64,000 nt of DNA from Daejeonella sp. (GCF_030695525.1 NZ_JAUYSS010000025.1:1-64000); one strand, 5' to 3'. Positions 44,778 through 56,056 are shown, counted from the first letter of the stretch. Made by a program: numbers and translations. Notes: a model not told the origin generated them from the letters alone.

Positions 44778-47108
44778 ATGAGTAAAACTAACCGTAAACA
44801 AGACGCATTGGACTACCATTCTCATGGCCGTCCCGGGAAAATACAGGTTGTACCAACCAAACCCACCAATTCTCAGCGTGATTTGTCGCTGGCCTATTCA
44901 CCCGGTGTAGCAGAACCATGCCTCAGGATTGCAGAAAATAAAGAAGATGTCTATAAATATACCGCCAAGGGAAACCTTGTTGCAGTAATCAGCAATGGCT
45001 CAGCGGTTCTTGGTCTGGGTGATATTGGCCCTGAAGCCGGGAAACCGGTAATGGAAGGGAAGGGATTACTCTTTAAAATATTTGCAGATATCGATGTGTT
45101 TGACCTCGAGCTGGATACTCAGAACATTGAGGAATTTGTCACCATTGTTAAGGCACTTGAGCCTACTTTCGGTGGTATTAATCTGGAGGATATCAAGGCA
45201 CCGGAATGCTTTGAAATTGAGCGTCGTCTTAAGGAGGAAATGTCAATTCCGGTTATGCATGATGATCAGCATGGTACAGCAATCATTTCTGCCGCTGCAT
45301 TAATCAATGCCTGTGAATTGCAGAAGAAGAAGCTGGATAAAGTTAAAATTGTAGTTAATGGTGCAGGTGCGGCAGCAATTTCCTGTACCCGTTTATATGT
45401 AAGCCTTGGTGCACGAAAAGAAAATATTGTGATGCTTGACCGTTCGGGGGTTATTCGCAGCGATCGTGCAAATCTTGAGGGTACTAAAGCTGAATTCGCC
45501 ACTACCCGTAAGATTAATACGCTGGCGGAGGCCGTTAAAGATTCGGATGTATTTATCGGACTTTCTTCTCCTGATGTATTGACTGCCGAGATGCTTAAAA
45601 CAATGGCAAAAAATCCGATTGTATTTGCAATGGCAAACCCTGATCCTGAAATTGCCTATGAGCTTGCAATCAAAACCCGAAAGGATATTATTATGGCAAC
45701 CGGCCGATCAGATTATCCGAATCAGGTAAATAATGTACTCGGTTTTCCATATATATTCAGAGGGGCACTCGACGTAAGGGCTACCGGAATAAATGAAGAA
45801 ATGAAAAAGGCAGCAGTATTTGCAATCGCTGAACTGGCCAAGAAAACGGTTCCTGAATCAGTAAATCTTGCCTATAATGTAAAAAATATAAAATTCGGGA
45901 AAGATTATATCATTCCAAAGCCTATTGACCTTCGCTTAATCACTTCAGTATCACCTGCAGTTGCCAAAGCAGCAATGGATTCGGGTGTGGCACGCAAAGT
46001 AATAAACGACTGGGAAGCGTATAATGAGGAATTAAAAACCCGCCTTGGCCTTGACGATAAGTTAATGCGTACCATCACAAATAAGGCTAAAAGTGCTCCT
46101 AAGCGCGTAGTTTTCGCAGAAGCTGATAATTACAAAATTTTGAAGGCCGCACAGATTGTTCGTGATGAAGGTATTGCGATACCGATTTTACTGGGGAATA
46201 AAGGCCTGATCAGTCGCATTATGCAGGAAAACGAACTTGAACTGGATGGAGTAAACATTATCGATCCGCTAGAAGAACTTGAAAAAAGAAACAAGTTTGC
46301 TGATTTCCTGTACAAAAAACGTCAGCGCCGGGGAATTACCCTGTTTGAGGCAAAAAAACTGATGAAGGACCGGAATTATTATGGTGCTGCAATGGTTCAG
46401 TTTGGGGAAGCAGATGCTTTGATCTCCGGGCTGACCAAAGATTATCCTTCTACCATCAAGCCTGCACTTCAGGTAATTGGGATTGAAGAGGGAATTAACC
46501 GTGTTGCCGGGATGTATATGATGCTGACAAAAAAGGGTCCTGTATTTTTTGGTGATACTACAGTTAATGAAAATCCTAGCGTTGATGAGCTGGTTGACAT
46601 AACTACTTTACTTGATCATTCTGTCAGGAAATTTAATATTCAGCCAAGAGTTGCAATGCTATCCTATTCAAATTTTGGATCGAATGATGGGGCAGTTCCT
46701 GACAAGGTTCGTCAGGCAGTCAAGATTCTCCATGAAAAGCATAAGGAAATCACTGTTGACGGCGATATGCAGGCAAATTTTGCGATGAATCCTGATTTGC
46801 TCAAAGATAATTATCCTTTCAGTACTTTAGTAGGCGCACCTGCAAATGTGTTGGTATTCCCAAATCTTGAGTCCGGAAATATTGCCTATAAATTACTGCA
46901 GGAAATAGGTGGTGCTGAGGCTGTAGGTCCAATCTTGCTGGGACTGAATAAACCGGTGCACATCTTGCAATTAGGAAGTTCTGTACGGGAGATTGTGAAT
47001 ATGGTTACCATAGCTGTTGTGGATGTTCAGACCAAGGAGGAAGAAAGTTCAGCACTGCTTAGTCCAAAACCAAAAGGCATATTTAAAAGGCCTTTAAAAA
47101 AAGAATGA
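44778..47108 (+). CDS. maeB: NADP-dependent malic enzyme with phosphotransacetylase-like domain
   Basis: A 776-residue two-domain protein. Residues 1-430 are the malic enzyme part ([35 protein letters not shown]), converting malate to pyruvate and CO2 with NADP. Residues about 440-770 resemble phosphotransacetylase ([51 protein letters not shown]), usually an inactive, acetyl-CoA-sensing regulatory domain in MaeB. Length matches the family. Single gene with its own promoter; ruvA follows 45 bases later. Confidence 0.95.
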   Translation: MSKTNRKQDALDYHSHGRPGKIQVVPTKPTNSQRDLSLAYSPGVAEPCLRIAENKEDVYKYTAKGNLVAVISNGSAVLGLGDIGPEAGKPVMEGKGLLFKIFADIDVFDLELDTQNIEEFVTIVKALEPTFGGINLEDIKAPECFEIERRLKEEMSIPVMHDDQHGTAIISAAALINACELQKKKLDKVKIVVNGAGAAAISCTRLYVSLGARKENIVMLDRSGVIRSDRANLEGTKAEFATTRKINTLAEAVKDSDVFIGLSSPDVLTAEMLKTMAKNPIVFAMANPDPEIAYELAIKTRKDIIMATGRSDYPNQVNNVLGFPYIFRGALDVRATGINEEMKKAAVFAIAELAKKTVPESVNLAYNVKNIKFGKDYIIPKPIDLRLITSVSPAVAKAAMDSGVARKVINDWEAYNEELKTRLGLDDKLMRTITNKAKSAPKRVVFAEADNYKILKAAQIVRDEGIAIPILLGNKGLISRIMQENELELDGVNIIDPLEELEKRNKFADFLYKKRQRRGITLFEAKKLMKDRNYYGAAMVQFGEADALISGLTKDYPSTIKPALQVIGIEEGINRVAGMYMMLTKKGPVFFGDTTVNENPSVDELVDITTLLDHSVRKFNIQPRVAMLSYSNFGSNDGAVPDKVRQAVKILHEKHKEITVDGDMQANFAMNPDLLKDNYPFSTLVGAPANVLVFPNLESGNIAYKLLQEIGGAEAVGPILLGLNKPVHILQLGSSVREIVNMVTIAVVDVQTKEEESSALLSPKPKGIFKRPLKKE

Positions 47109-47153
47109 ATAATAACAGACCGAATTATTGTGAATTAATATTAATCGAAAAAG

Positions 47154-47738
47154 ATGTACGCATATATAAGTGGTAAACTGGTATTCAAGTCTCCAAACTA
47201 TGTGGTTTTAGACGCTAATGGAATAGGTTATCACATTAATATTTCGCTGAATACTTATGCGGCACTTGAGGAGAAGGAACATTGCAAGCTTTATACCTGG
47301 CTTCATGTAAAAGAGGATGCTCACACCCTGTATGGTTTTTATGAGGAGGGTGAGCGTCGTTTGTTTCTGCACCTGATTTCTGTTTCAGGAATAGGGCCCA
47401 ATACCGGCAGAATGATTCTGTCGTCAATTACACCGTCTGAGATCCAGGCGGCAATCGTTAAAGGCGATGTGCCCCTGATTCAAAGGATTAAAGGTATCGG
47501 CCCTAAATCTGCACAAAGGATGATACTTGAACTGCAGGACAAACTAAAAAAGGAAGGCCCTGACTCACTCATCTCCATGCCTGTTCATAATACGGCAAAA
47601 GATGAAGCGTTATCAGCTTTGGTTATGTTAGGTTTTAACAAAAATATTGCTGAAAAGTCGCTTGAAAGCGCAATCAAAGCTTCAACAGAAAATTTATCTG
47701 TTGAAGCTTTGATAAAAATTGCCCTTAAAAGCTTATAA
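47154..47738 (+). CDS. ruvA: Holliday junction DNA helicase subunit RuvA
   Basis: A 194-residue protein: N-terminal OB domain (MYAYISGKLVFKSPNYVVLD), paired helix-hairpin-helix motifs (VSGIGPNTGRMILS and IKGIGPKSAQRMILEL) and a C-terminal domain III that contacts RuvB. It binds four-way junctions and loads RuvB for branch migration. sprA starts 15 bases after its stop, an order seen in several Bacteroidota. Confidence 0.96.
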   Translation: MYAYISGKLVFKSPNYVVLDANGIGYHINISLNTYAALEEKEHCKLYTWLHVKEDAHTLYGFYEEGERRLFLHLISVSGIGPNTGRMILSSITPSEIQAAIVKGDVPLIQRIKGIGPKSAQRMILELQDKLKKEGPDSLISMPVHNTAKDEALSALVMLGFNKNIAEKSLESAIKASTENLSVEALIKIALKSL

Positions 47739-47753
47739 TTATAACAATATCCT

Positions 47754-50700
47754 TTGAAATTGAGAAGTGCCGCTACTTTTTGCCTGAAGAGCTTTTTGTG
47801 TGTCTTCCTTCTTCTGTCTGCAGGACGGGTATTTGCCCAAAATACCCCTGTTGCCAAGGATACTGTTAAACTCGTTTATCCTTTTCAGGATTCCAAAACA
47901 CTGCAGTTCAAACCGCAAACAGGAATTATACTTCCAAACCCATCGAATATTCAGAGAAGCGTTGAATTTGATCCGGTTTCAAAGCGTTATATCATTCGGG
48001 AAAAAATTGGGGAAAGACTCTACCGGGCTCCTCAATATCTAAGTATTGAGGAGTATCAGAGATATGAAAATGAACTGATAAAAAGGAATTACTGGCGTGA
48101 ATTGGCAGATTTGCCGCTTTCCGAGGCCCGTGAACCCGGGTTCATCCCCCCTGTAATGGTAAACAGTAAATCTTTTGAAAAATTATTTGGCGGAAATACG
48201 ATAGAAATCAGGCCACAGGGATCCGCTGACCTTACTTTTTCTGGACGATTAAGCCGAAATGAGAACCCCTTGTTCAATGAACGGCAACGCAGGCAGGGTA
48301 ATTTTGATTTCGATCAGCGGATACAAATGAATGTCGTTGGGCAAATCGGTGAAAAGATGCGGATCAGCACCAATTATAATACGGAAGCCCAGTTCGATTT
48401 CGAGAACCAGGTCAAGCTCGATTATACAGGTAAGGATGATGAAATCATCAGAAAGATAGAAGCAGGTAACGTGAGTCTGCCATTGAGCTCTTCCCTGATT
48501 AGCGGCAGTCAGGCTCTGTTTGGATTAAAGACCCAGCTGCAATTTGGAAAATTGAATGTAACCAGCATTTTTTCTCAGCAAAAATCACAGCAAAAGGAGA
48601 TTACAATTACCAATGGTTCCCAACAAAATGAATTCAGTATCTCGGCGGATAATTATGAAACCAATAAGCATTATTTCCTGGCTCAGTATTTCAGGGATAC
48701 TTATAATAAAGCTTTGGAAAATATACCGCTCAATAGCTCTAATATTAATATTACAAAAATTGAAGTTTGGATAACCAATCGTGCAAACAGCACCGTAAAT
48801 TCAAGAGATGTTCTGGGCTTACTCGATCTGGGTGAAAATAAGGTTTACAATACCTTTCAGGTTCAGGGTGGGCAGGGATTTTCTGTTCTTCCATCTGGCT
48901 TCGCCGGTCCGGGATTTGGTCAACAGTCAAATAATTTGCTGCAGATTCTTCCACCAGGGGTAAGACAGACCAATTCCAATGATGCAATTTCCTTTTTTCA
49001 GGCTGCAGGAGGCGGTACCGACAATTTTGCAAAACTGACATTTGCCAGAAATCTTACTGATAAGGAATTTATATTAAACCCCAGGCTCGGGTATATATCC
49101 CTAAACACTGCCTTGAATGCAGATGAGGTTCTGGCTGTCGCTTTTCGCTATACAATCAATGGAGTTGAATATCAGGTTGGGGAATTCTCCACTGATAATC
49201 CAGTGAATAATTCCACGCCGGAAGTATTATATGTTAAATTATTAAAGAATGAAACCCTGAAAACAAGTCTGCCAACCTGGGATTTGATGATGAAGAATAT
49301 TTATACCCTTGGGGCGTATCAGGTTAGCCGAAACGATTTTAAACTAAATATTTTCAGGCTTGATGAGGATACGGGTATAGAAAAACCGCAGATGACTGAA
49401 GGGCAGAACACCAACAATAAATTATGGATACAGTTAACCAATCTGGATAATCTGAATCAGCAGAACGACCGTAAGCCAGATGGTTATTTCGATTTTCTGG
49501 AAGGCATCACCATCGATCCACAGAATGGAAGGATTACTTTCCCACTAGTAGAACCTTTTGGTTCTGACCTGGCTAAGCGTTTTAATCCGGTATCTGAGCG
49601 TAATCTGATCGATAAATATGTTTATCAGCCTCTGTATGACTCTACAAAGGTGATCGCTCAGCAATTGTTTGCAAGATTGAACAGATATCTGATCCGGGGT
49701 ACCTATCAGTCGCAGGGAGGTTCAGAATTTCAGCTGAATGCTATTAATGTCCCCCCGGGTTCGGTACAAGTAGTTGCAGGATCAATGCCATTGCAGGAGG
49801 GGGTCGATTTTACAGTCGATTATAATATTGGTGTGGTCAGAATCTTAAATTCTGCCCTGCTTAGTTCAGGGCAGCAAATTAGAATCAAACTTGAAAACAA
49901 TGAACTTTTTGGATTACAGCAGCGTTCGCTCACCGGCTCACGTTTTGATTATCGCGTAAACGATAAGCTGAATCTGGGAGGTACATTCATGAACCTGACG
50001 GAAAAGCCCCTTACCCAGAAAGTGAATATTGGAGAAGAAGCAATTTCGAATACGATATGGGGTATAGATGCAAGCTATAATTCCCCTTCCAGATGGCTGA
50101 CACGAATGGTAGATAAGATTCCATTCATCAATACTAAGGAACCTTCTAGTATTACCTTCAATGGGGAGTATGCCAGTCTTGTTCCCGGCCATCCCAGAGC
50201 ACTGAATTTTGCAGGAAGCAGAAACGGAGCAAGTTATCTCGATGATTTTGAAGCAAGCCGGTCCATGATCGATATTAAAAGTGCCATATCTTGGCATATT
50301 TCAGGCACCCCTCAGCACTTTCCGGAATCAAGGCTTAACAATGACCTGGCTTATGGTTATAACCGGGCGAGACTTGCTTTTTATAATATCGATCCAATAT
50401 TTTTCCTGAATGGAAATTCACTTACGCCCGAAAATATCAGAAGGGATAAGAATGAATTGTCAAATCATTATGTCCGTCAGGTTTTTGAGCGGGAGGTTTT
50501 TCCTTTCAAGGATTCCAACACGGGGCAGGCAATTATTCTCCCAACCTTCGATCTTGCTTTTTATCCAACCATCAGGGGTCCATATAATTTCACTACTTCT
50601 GGCCTGACTTCTCAAGGTACCTTAACTAATCCACGAAGCAGGTGGGGTGGGATTTTCAGGAAACTTGAAACAAACGATTTTGAGGCATTGAATATTGAGT

Positions 50701-53700
50701 TTATCGAAATGTGGATGCTCGACCCATTCATATATAATACTACTAGCCCGGGTGGTGATCTCTACTTCAATCTGGGTAATATTTCTGAAGATATTCTGAA
50801 AGATGGAAGGAAAAGTATGGAGAATGGTTTACCGATAGATGGAAATATTACCAAAACGGAAAATACTATATGGGGTAGAGTCCCAAAACTTCAGCCGGTC
50901 ATACAGGCATTTGATAATAACCCCACGGCCAGAGAATTTCAGGATATAGGTATCGACGGTTTGAGTAGTGAAGATGAGAGACAGCAGTTCAGTTCCTTTT
51001 TGAATCAGGTAAAGGCAAGTATTAATCCTCAGGCTGCAATTGAGCTTGAAAGTGATCCTGCATCAGATGATTATCAATACTACAGGGGATCAAATCTGGA
51101 TCAGGCAAATGCCGGTATTCTAAAGAGGTATGAGAAATATAATAATACTGAAGGAAATTCAAAAACCGCTCAGCAATCTTTAGCACTGACGGGAATTGAG
51201 AATACCGCAGCAACATCATTTCCGGATGGAGAGGATATCAACCGGGATAACAATTCAACACAGGCCGATGAGTATTTTCAGTACAAGGTTTCTATTCGGC
51301 CTCAGGATCTGCTTTCGGTAGGAACTAATTATGTTTCAGACATTGTTCCTGCAACGGTCAGACTGGCTAATGGAACACAGGAAACAGTCAGGTGGATTCA
51401 ATTTAAAATCCCAATTGCAGAATATTTGCAGAAAGTTGGGAATATTGAGGATTTTAAATCGATTCGCTTTATCAGGATGTTTATGACTGATTTTGCAGAT
51501 ACTACTGTGATGCGTCTGGCAAGACTGCAATTGGTTAGAGGTGAATGGAGAAGGTACAATTCCGAGAATAATCCATCCAAGGTCATCGCTGATCCATCTT
51601 TAATTAATCCTGGTCTCGACAATTCTGTAATTGATGTCAGTGCAGTCAATATTGAGGAGAATGGAAAACGCACCCCGATTCCATATGTTCTTCCACCGGG
51701 TATTACCAGGGAAATCGATTTTACAAATTTCAGGGGGGAATCCCGTCAGAATGAACAATCATTGGCTTTAAGTGTCCGGAATCTTCGGGATGGCTACGGG
51801 CGTGCAGCCTTCAGAACTACTATGCATGATTTTCGTTCCTATAAGCGTCTCGAAATGTTCATTCATGCTGAAGGTGATCAGTTGCGGGATAACGACCTCA
51901 GGGCTTTCCTTAGGGTGGGTACCGATAATCAGGATAATTATTATGATTATGAGATTCCATTAAAAGTCACCAGTCCGGGAACCAGTGCCCCCAGCCTGAT
52001 CTGGCCCGATCAGAATAAGGTGGATGTAGAATTAAGGTTGTTTTTAGAAGCCAAAGCTGCCCGCAACAGGGCCGTTTTTAATGGGCAACCATGGCCGATT
52101 AATCGACCCTATATTTATCAGGATGGGCAAAATATAATCACCGTAAAAGGGCAGCCCGATCTGAGCAAGGTCAGGGTTTATATGCTTGGCGTTCGTAATC
52201 CATTGCGAAGTTTAGCAAATCCGGGTCTTGATGATGGACTCGATAAATCAGCTCAAATCTGGTTTAATGAGATGCGGCTCACCGATTTTGATGAGCGGGG
52301 AGGATGGGCTGCAACTGCCCGTATGAATGCCAGACTTGCAGATTTTGCAGATGTTACCATCTCGGGTAGCAAGAGTACCATTGGCTTCGGTTCAATAGAC
52401 CGCAGAGTGAGTGAGCGAAACCGGGATGATGATATGCTTTTTGACCTTTCAGGCAATGTAGAGCTTGGCAAATTCTTCCCTGAACGTACAGGATTGAAAG
52501 TGCCCATGTATGTGAACTTCTCAAAGCAGATAGCATCACCACAATATGATCCGCGAATTCAGGATACTGAATTTAAAACCACGCTCGAAAATTCTACAAA
52601 GGAAGTACGGGATTCACTGAAATTCATCACCGAGGATTATACTGCCAGGAAGAGTATTAATTTTACCGATGTCCGCAAGATCAAAACCAATCCTGAAAGT
52701 AAAATCCACCTTTGGGATATTGAAAATCTGAGTGCAAGCTATGCATTCAATGAGTTTAATCACCGCGATTTCATTAATGAAAACACCTTACAGAAGACCT
52801 ACCGGGCCGGATTGCAGTATAATTATTCGAAACAGGCCAAAAGCATTACTCCATTCGAGAAACTAATCAAATCTAAAAGTCTTTCATTGATCAGGGACTT
52901 TAATTTCAGTCTTTTACCATCAATTCTAAATTTCCGGATAGATGTTGACCGATTATATTCAGAGAATACCCTGCGCGATAATGACCCCAATAATTTTCTT
53001 CCGATTAATACCAATTTTAATAAGAATTTCCAGATGTCGCGTCTCTACGGCATCAGCTGGAACCTGACCCGTTCCATGCAAATAGACTTCAATGCAACCA
53101 ACTATTCTATTATTGATGAACCCGAGGGTCGAATAAACGGACTAAAACGGGACACACTCTGGCAAAACCTGATGAAGCTGGGTCGGACAACTGATTACGG
53201 TCATACGATGAACCTGACCTATAATTTACCTATCAATAAAATTCCCGGTATGGACTGGATTACAGTTGCAGCCCGTTATGGTTCGGGTTTTAACTGGCAG
53301 ACAGAACCCTTGTTGACAATGAATGATCCCAGAATTAATGTGGGGAACACGATTCAGAACTCACGTACAGTCCAGCTCAACCCTACCTTAAATATGGTTG
53401 CATTGTATAATAAATTCGGTTTTGTCAGAAGCATGAACCAGGCTGATAAAAGTAATGCAGCCGGCTTCCTGATTAATCTGATTACCAGTCTGAAAAATGT
53501 CAGCGGGGCATACACCAAAACAGAGGGTACTTTTCTTCCCGGTTATCTTCCTAAAACAGGTTTCATTGGGCAGGATCTCAGTTTTAATGCTCCTGGGTAT
53601 GATTTTATATTTGGCGGGCAAAGGGATATCAGAAGCCGTTCGCTGGAAAATGGCTGGATCACGCGGGACTCATTGCTGAATCAGTTATACATTAATACCA

Positions 53701-54812
53701 TTAAAGAAGATATGAGTTTCAGGGGTTTAATTGAGCCAATCCGTGACCTTCGTATTGAATTGACTGCTATCAAAAGTCAGAGTTTTAATTATTCATCAAA
53801 TTTCAAATTCCTTCCTTCAAGCGATAGCTTCGAAAATTTGAGTCCGGTTACCACCGGGGATTTCAGTATCTCCTTTTTCTCAATGAAAACAGCGTTCAGT
53901 AAGGAGAATAAATTAAACAATTCTTCGCGTCTGTTTACACAGTTTCAGGAGAACAGAGCCATAATCTCCCGGAGGCTGGGCGCTCAAAATCCAAATTCTA
54001 CAGGATCTTCGGGCGGATTTGCGGATGGTTATAACAGGAGTTCCCAGGATGTATTGATTGCCTCATTCATGGCAGCCTATACTGGTAAGGATGCCAATAA
54101 TATTTCACTTAACCGCTTTCCTAAAATTCCGATTCCTAACTGGAGGCTTAGCTATAACGGACTGACAAAGTATTCTTTCTTCAATGAAATTTTTACCTCG
54201 GTTGATATCAATCATGCCTATCGATCGACCTACAGTGTGAATGGATTTAATTCACTGATACGTTATCAGGAATCAAATGGTGCAGTCAATGTGAAAGATG
54301 CAAGCGGGAACTTCCTTCCTTTTTATCAGTTTTCGCAAATTACTTTATTTGAGCAGTTTCTGCCCTTATTTGGTGTTGATGTCAGACTGAAAAATAATAT
54401 GACCCTGAACCTGGAGTACCGTAAATCAAGGGCTCTTGGTTTTAGTTTAGCAAACAGTCAGCTGGCTCAACAAAAAGAAGACGGTGCAGTATTTGGTATG
54501 GGTTACCGTACCACTACATTTCGTTTCCCATTCGGTTTGTTTAAGTCATTGAAACTGGATAATGACATGAATTTTAAAATGGATTTTGCCTTAACCGACC
54601 GTAAACTGGTGATCTACCGTGCAGATGTTGATGATGCAGAAGTTTCATCAGGAGCAAAGAATATTACCGTCAGACCCTCAGTTGATTATGTGCTGAACCA
54701 GCGGTTCACAATGAGGTTATTCTATGATGGTAATATCACCAAACCTTATACCTCCCAGACCTTTAATACTTCATTCAGCAATTTTGGGGTTAATTTAAGG
54801 TTTAACCTGTAA
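47754..54812 (+). CDS. sprA: Cell-surface protein SprA, type IX secretion translocon
   Basis: A 2352-residue outer-membrane protein, in the size range of SprA. Signal peptide ends RVFAQ (residue 29). The N-terminal part carries the SprA-family segments such as FGGNTIEIRPQGSADLTFSGR and NPRLGYISLN; the rest is a very large barrel (36 strands in the known homologue). It forms the outer-membrane pore through which T9SS clients, including gliding adhesins, are exported. The start is TTG at 47754, with another TTG two codons on and no nearby ATG. The frame is intact over 7 kb. Confidence 0.95.
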   Translation: MKLRSAATFCLKSFLCVFLLLSAGRVFAQNTPVAKDTVKLVYPFQDSKTLQFKPQTGIILPNPSNIQRSVEFDPVSKRYIIREKIGERLYRAPQYLSIEEYQRYENELIKRNYWRELADLPLSEAREPGFIPPVMVNSKSFEKLFGGNTIEIRPQGSADLTFSGRLSRNENPLFNERQRRQGNFDFDQRIQMNVVGQIGEKMRISTNYNTEAQFDFENQVKLDYTGKDDEIIRKIEAGNVSLPLSSSLISGSQALFGLKTQLQFGKLNVTSIFSQQKSQQKEITITNGSQQNEFSISADNYETNKHYFLAQYFRDTYNKALENIPLNSSNINITKIEVWITNRANSTVNSRDVLGLLDLGENKVYNTFQVQGGQGFSVLPSGFAGPGFGQQSNNLLQILPPGVRQTNSNDAISFFQAAGGGTDNFAKLTFARNLTDKEFILNPRLGYISLNTALNADEVLAVAFRYTINGVEYQVGEFSTDNPVNNSTPEVLYVKLLKNETLKTSLPTWDLMMKNIYTLGAYQVSRNDFKLNIFRLDEDTGIEKPQMTEGQNTNNKLWIQLTNLDNLNQQNDRKPDGYFDFLEGITIDPQNGRITFPLVEPFGSDLAKRFNPVSERNLIDKYVYQPLYDSTKVIAQQLFARLNRYLIRGTYQSQGGSEFQLNAINVPPGSVQVVAGSMPLQEGVDFTVDYNIGVVRILNSALLSSGQQIRIKLENNELFGLQQRSLTGSRFDYRVNDKLNLGGTFMNLTEKPLTQKVNIGEEAISNTIWGIDASYNSPSRWLTRMVDKIPFINTKEPSSITFNGEYASLVPGHPRALNFAGSRNGASYLDDFEASRSMIDIKSAISWHISGTPQHFPESRLNNDLAYGYNRARLAFYNIDPIFFLNGNSLTPENIRRDKNELSNHYVRQVFEREVFPFKDSNTGQAIILPTFDLAFYPTIRGPYNFTTSGLTSQGTLTNPRSRWGGIFRKLETNDFEALNIEFIEMWMLDPFIYNTTSPGGDLYFNLGNISEDILKDGRKSMENGLPIDGNITKTENTIWGRVPKLQPVIQAFDNNPTAREFQDIGIDGLSSEDERQQFSSFLNQVKASINPQAAIELESDPASDDYQYYRGSNLDQANAGILKRYEKYNNTEGNSKTAQQSLALTGIENTAATSFPDGEDINRDNNSTQADEYFQYKVSIRPQDLLSVGTNYVSDIVPATVRLANGTQETVRWIQFKIPIAEYLQKVGNIEDFKSIRFIRMFMTDFADTTVMRLARLQLVRGEWRRYNSENNPSKVIADPSLINPGLDNSVIDVSAVNIEENGKRTPIPYVLPPGITREIDFTNFRGESRQNEQSLALSVRNLRDGYGRAAFRTTMHDFRSYKRLEMFIHAEGDQLRDNDLRAFLRVGTDNQDNYYDYEIPLKVTSPGTSAPSLIWPDQNKVDVELRLFLEAKAARNRAVFNGQPWPINRPYIYQDGQNIITVKGQPDLSKVRVYMLGVRNPLRSLANPGLDDGLDKSAQIWFNEMRLTDFDERGGWAATARMNARLADFADVTISGSKSTIGFGSIDRRVSERNRDDDMLFDLSGNVELGKFFPERTGLKVPMYVNFSKQIASPQYDPRIQDTEFKTTLENSTKEVRDSLKFITEDYTARKSINFTDVRKIKTNPESKIHLWDIENLSASYAFNEFNHRDFINENTLQKTYRAGLQYNYSKQAKSITPFEKLIKSKSLSLIRDFNFSLLPSILNFRIDVDRLYSENTLRDNDPNNFLPINTNFNKNFQMSRLYGISWNLTRSMQIDFNATNYSIIDEPEGRINGLKRDTLWQNLMKLGRTTDYGHTMNLTYNLPINKIPGMDWITVAARYGSGFNWQTEPLLTMNDPRINVGNTIQNSRTVQLNPTLNMVALYNKFGFVRSMNQADKSNAAGFLINLITSLKNVSGAYTKTEGTFLPGYLPKTGFIGQDLSFNAPGYDFIFGGQRDIRSRSLENGWITRDSLLNQLYINTIKEDMSFRGLIEPIRDLRIELTAIKSQSFNYSSNFKFLPSSDSFENLSPVTTGDFSISFFSMKTAFSKENKLNNSSRLFTQFQENRAIISRRLGAQNPNSTGSSGGFADGYNRSSQDVLIASFMAAYTGKDANNISLNRFPKIPIPNWRLSYNGLTKYSFFNEIFTSVDINHAYRSTYSVNGFNSLIRYQESNGAVNVKDASGNFLPFYQFSQITLFEQFLPLFGVDVRLKNNMTLNLEYRKSRALGFSLANSQLAQQKEDGAVFGMGYRTTTFRFPFGLFKSLKLDNDMNFKMDFALTDRKLVIYRADVDDAEVSSGAKNITVRPSVDYVLNQRFTMRLFYDGNITKPYTSQTFNTSFSNFGVNLRFNL

Positions 54813-54980
54813 TAAGCTTTCTATCTTTTGGAAAGATGCTTCTGTGCTCTTTTTAATTGAAGTTCCCGCTTTTCGCTCATACCCCACAGGCCTTAATCAC
54901 AGGCCGGTATCCGCTTCAATCGCGTTTAAGCATATCAGACAGTGCGATTAAAACCTGATCTATCCCCAATTATAAATAAC
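54813..54980. other. Gene-free stretch after sprA
   Basis: Part of the 462-bp gap before gcvH. ATCTTT-TGG-AAAGAT (near 54827-54841) is a small hairpin shortly after the sprA stop without a clear T tract. The part 54860-54960 (CGCTTTTCGCTCATACC, AGGCC...GGCC, CGCTTCAATCGCG) resembles dispersed intergenic repeats I know from related genomes. No gene is supported. Confidence 0.4.
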
Positions 54981-55178
54981 TTAAGTGAACTCAACATGAT
55001 ATTTAAAAACCACATAGCAACATAGCATTTTATAGCTTCCAACCTATAATTAGACACAGATAGCCTTGAAGCTTTGCTTCAATCTATATGATTTACAATC
55101 TATGTTTCCTTTAAAGCATAATAAATTCAATCTATGTGGTTAAATATTAATCTTTAGATAGTTTAATATAGTACTTAG
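54981..55178. mobile_element. ~200-bp inverted-repeat element with AACCACATAG core, copy B (reverse orientation)
   Basis: Inner pair AACCACATAG (55008-55017) / CTATGTGGTT (55132-55141) encloses a TTGAAGC-TTT-GCTTCAA hairpin. Its reverse complement aligns with the element at 34794-34998 over nearly its whole length, including about 30 bases outside the inner arms on each side. No coding capacity. Confidence 0.65.
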
Positions 55179-55221
55179 GTTAATTAAGCTTATTATAACC
55201 CAAATAACCCTCAATTAAGAA

Positions 55222-55252
55222 TTGCAAGTCTGCTATTCTTAGAGTATTTTTG
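55222..55252 (+). promoter_or_regulatory. Promoter TTG-N20-TATTTTTG of gcvH
   Basis: TTG (55222-55224), 20 bases, TATTTTTG (55245-55252), a full match to the Bacteroidota consensus, 22 bases before the gcvH ATG. Confidence 0.7.
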
Positions 55253-55274
55253 CAAAAACTAAAACCAAATCACA

Positions 55275-55655
55275 ATGAATTTTCCTGCAGAATTAAAATA
55301 CACCAAAGATCACGAATGGGTGCGCGTTGAAGGTAATCATGCCTATGTGGGTATTACTGAATTTGCACAGCATGAACTGGGCGATATCGTATACGTCGAT
55401 ATTAATACCTTAGGTAAAGAAGTAGCTCGTGAAGATGTATTTGGAACAGTTGAGGCTGTAAAAACAGTTTCAGATCTGTTCATGCCATTAACAGGTAGGA
55501 TTCTTGAAATCAATAAAAAACTGGATGCAAAGCCTGAACTGGTTAATAGTGATCCTTATGGCGATGGCTGGATGGTTAAGATAGAGCTTACTGACACCGC
55601 TCAGGTCGAAGAATTATTATCAGCCGGAGATTATAAAACACAGATTGGGGTTTAA
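55275..55655 (+). CDS. gcvH: Glycine cleavage system H protein
   Basis: A 126-residue lipoyl carrier. The lipoylated Lys63 is in [13 protein letters not shown], and [13 protein letters not shown] starts the fold. It shuttles the aminomethyl group between the P, T and L proteins of glycine cleavage, none of which are adjacent. Its stop overlaps the next start (TAATG), so the VanZ-like gene is translationally coupled. A consensus promoter lies upstream. Confidence 0.97.
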   Translation: MNFPAELKYTKDHEWVRVEGNHAYVGITEFAQHELGDIVYVDINTLGKEVAREDVFGTVEAVKTVSDLFMPLTGRILEINKKLDAKPELVNSDPYGDGWMVKIELTDTAQVEELLSAGDYKTQIGV

Positions 55656-56056
55656 TGTTCAAATCCTTACGATATCAGTATCTTTCAATACTTTGGGCCA
55701 TCTTTGTAGTTATACTCTGCGAGATGCCCCCGATTGGTACTGACAAGGTGGGCTTTACCTTCTTTGAAGGGTTTGATAAATTAGCCCATACCGGCTTTTT
55801 CTTCGTGTTAACGGTGTTTTTATTTTATGGGAAAATCAGACAACAGGCGAGTTATTCCTATCGCCCACTGACAATCCTAAAAATCCTGGGCATCACGCTG
55901 TTTTTGGGTGCCGGTATTGAGTTGCTGCAGCTCAAGGTTTTTACCTATCGTTCTGCCGAGTGGTGGGATCTTTTCGCGGATATGACAGGTGTTGGAATGG
56001 GAATCTTCAGCTATATTTTTTTACATAGAGTTCGCTTCAATGAAAAACTGCTTTAA
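55655..56056 (+). CDS. VanZ-like membrane protein
   Basis: A 133-residue protein with four transmembrane helices and the VanZ-like pattern of FDKLAHTGFFFVLTVFLFYG and GAGIELLQLKVFTYRSAEWWDLFADMTGVGMG. VanZ of enterococci gives low teicoplanin resistance; the function of these distant relatives is not known. It is coupled to gcvH by TAATG and overlaps the next small lipoprotein gene by 17 bases. Confidence 0.85.
   Translation: MFKSLRYQYLSILWAIFVVILCEMPPIGTDKVGFTFFEGFDKLAHTGFFFVLTVFLFYGKIRQQASYSYRPLTILKILGITLFLGAGIELLQLKVFTYRSAEWWDLFADMTGVGMGIFSYIFLHRVRFNEKLL

Noticed and set aside
44778-47108. Malic enzyme-phosphotransacetylase as a new fusion
   Set aside because: This two-domain layout is the normal MaeB form.
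47754-54812. The 7-kb frame as an adhesin or polyketide-type giant gene
   Set aside because: Barrel-rich sequence, position after ruvA and SprA-family segments identify it as SprA.
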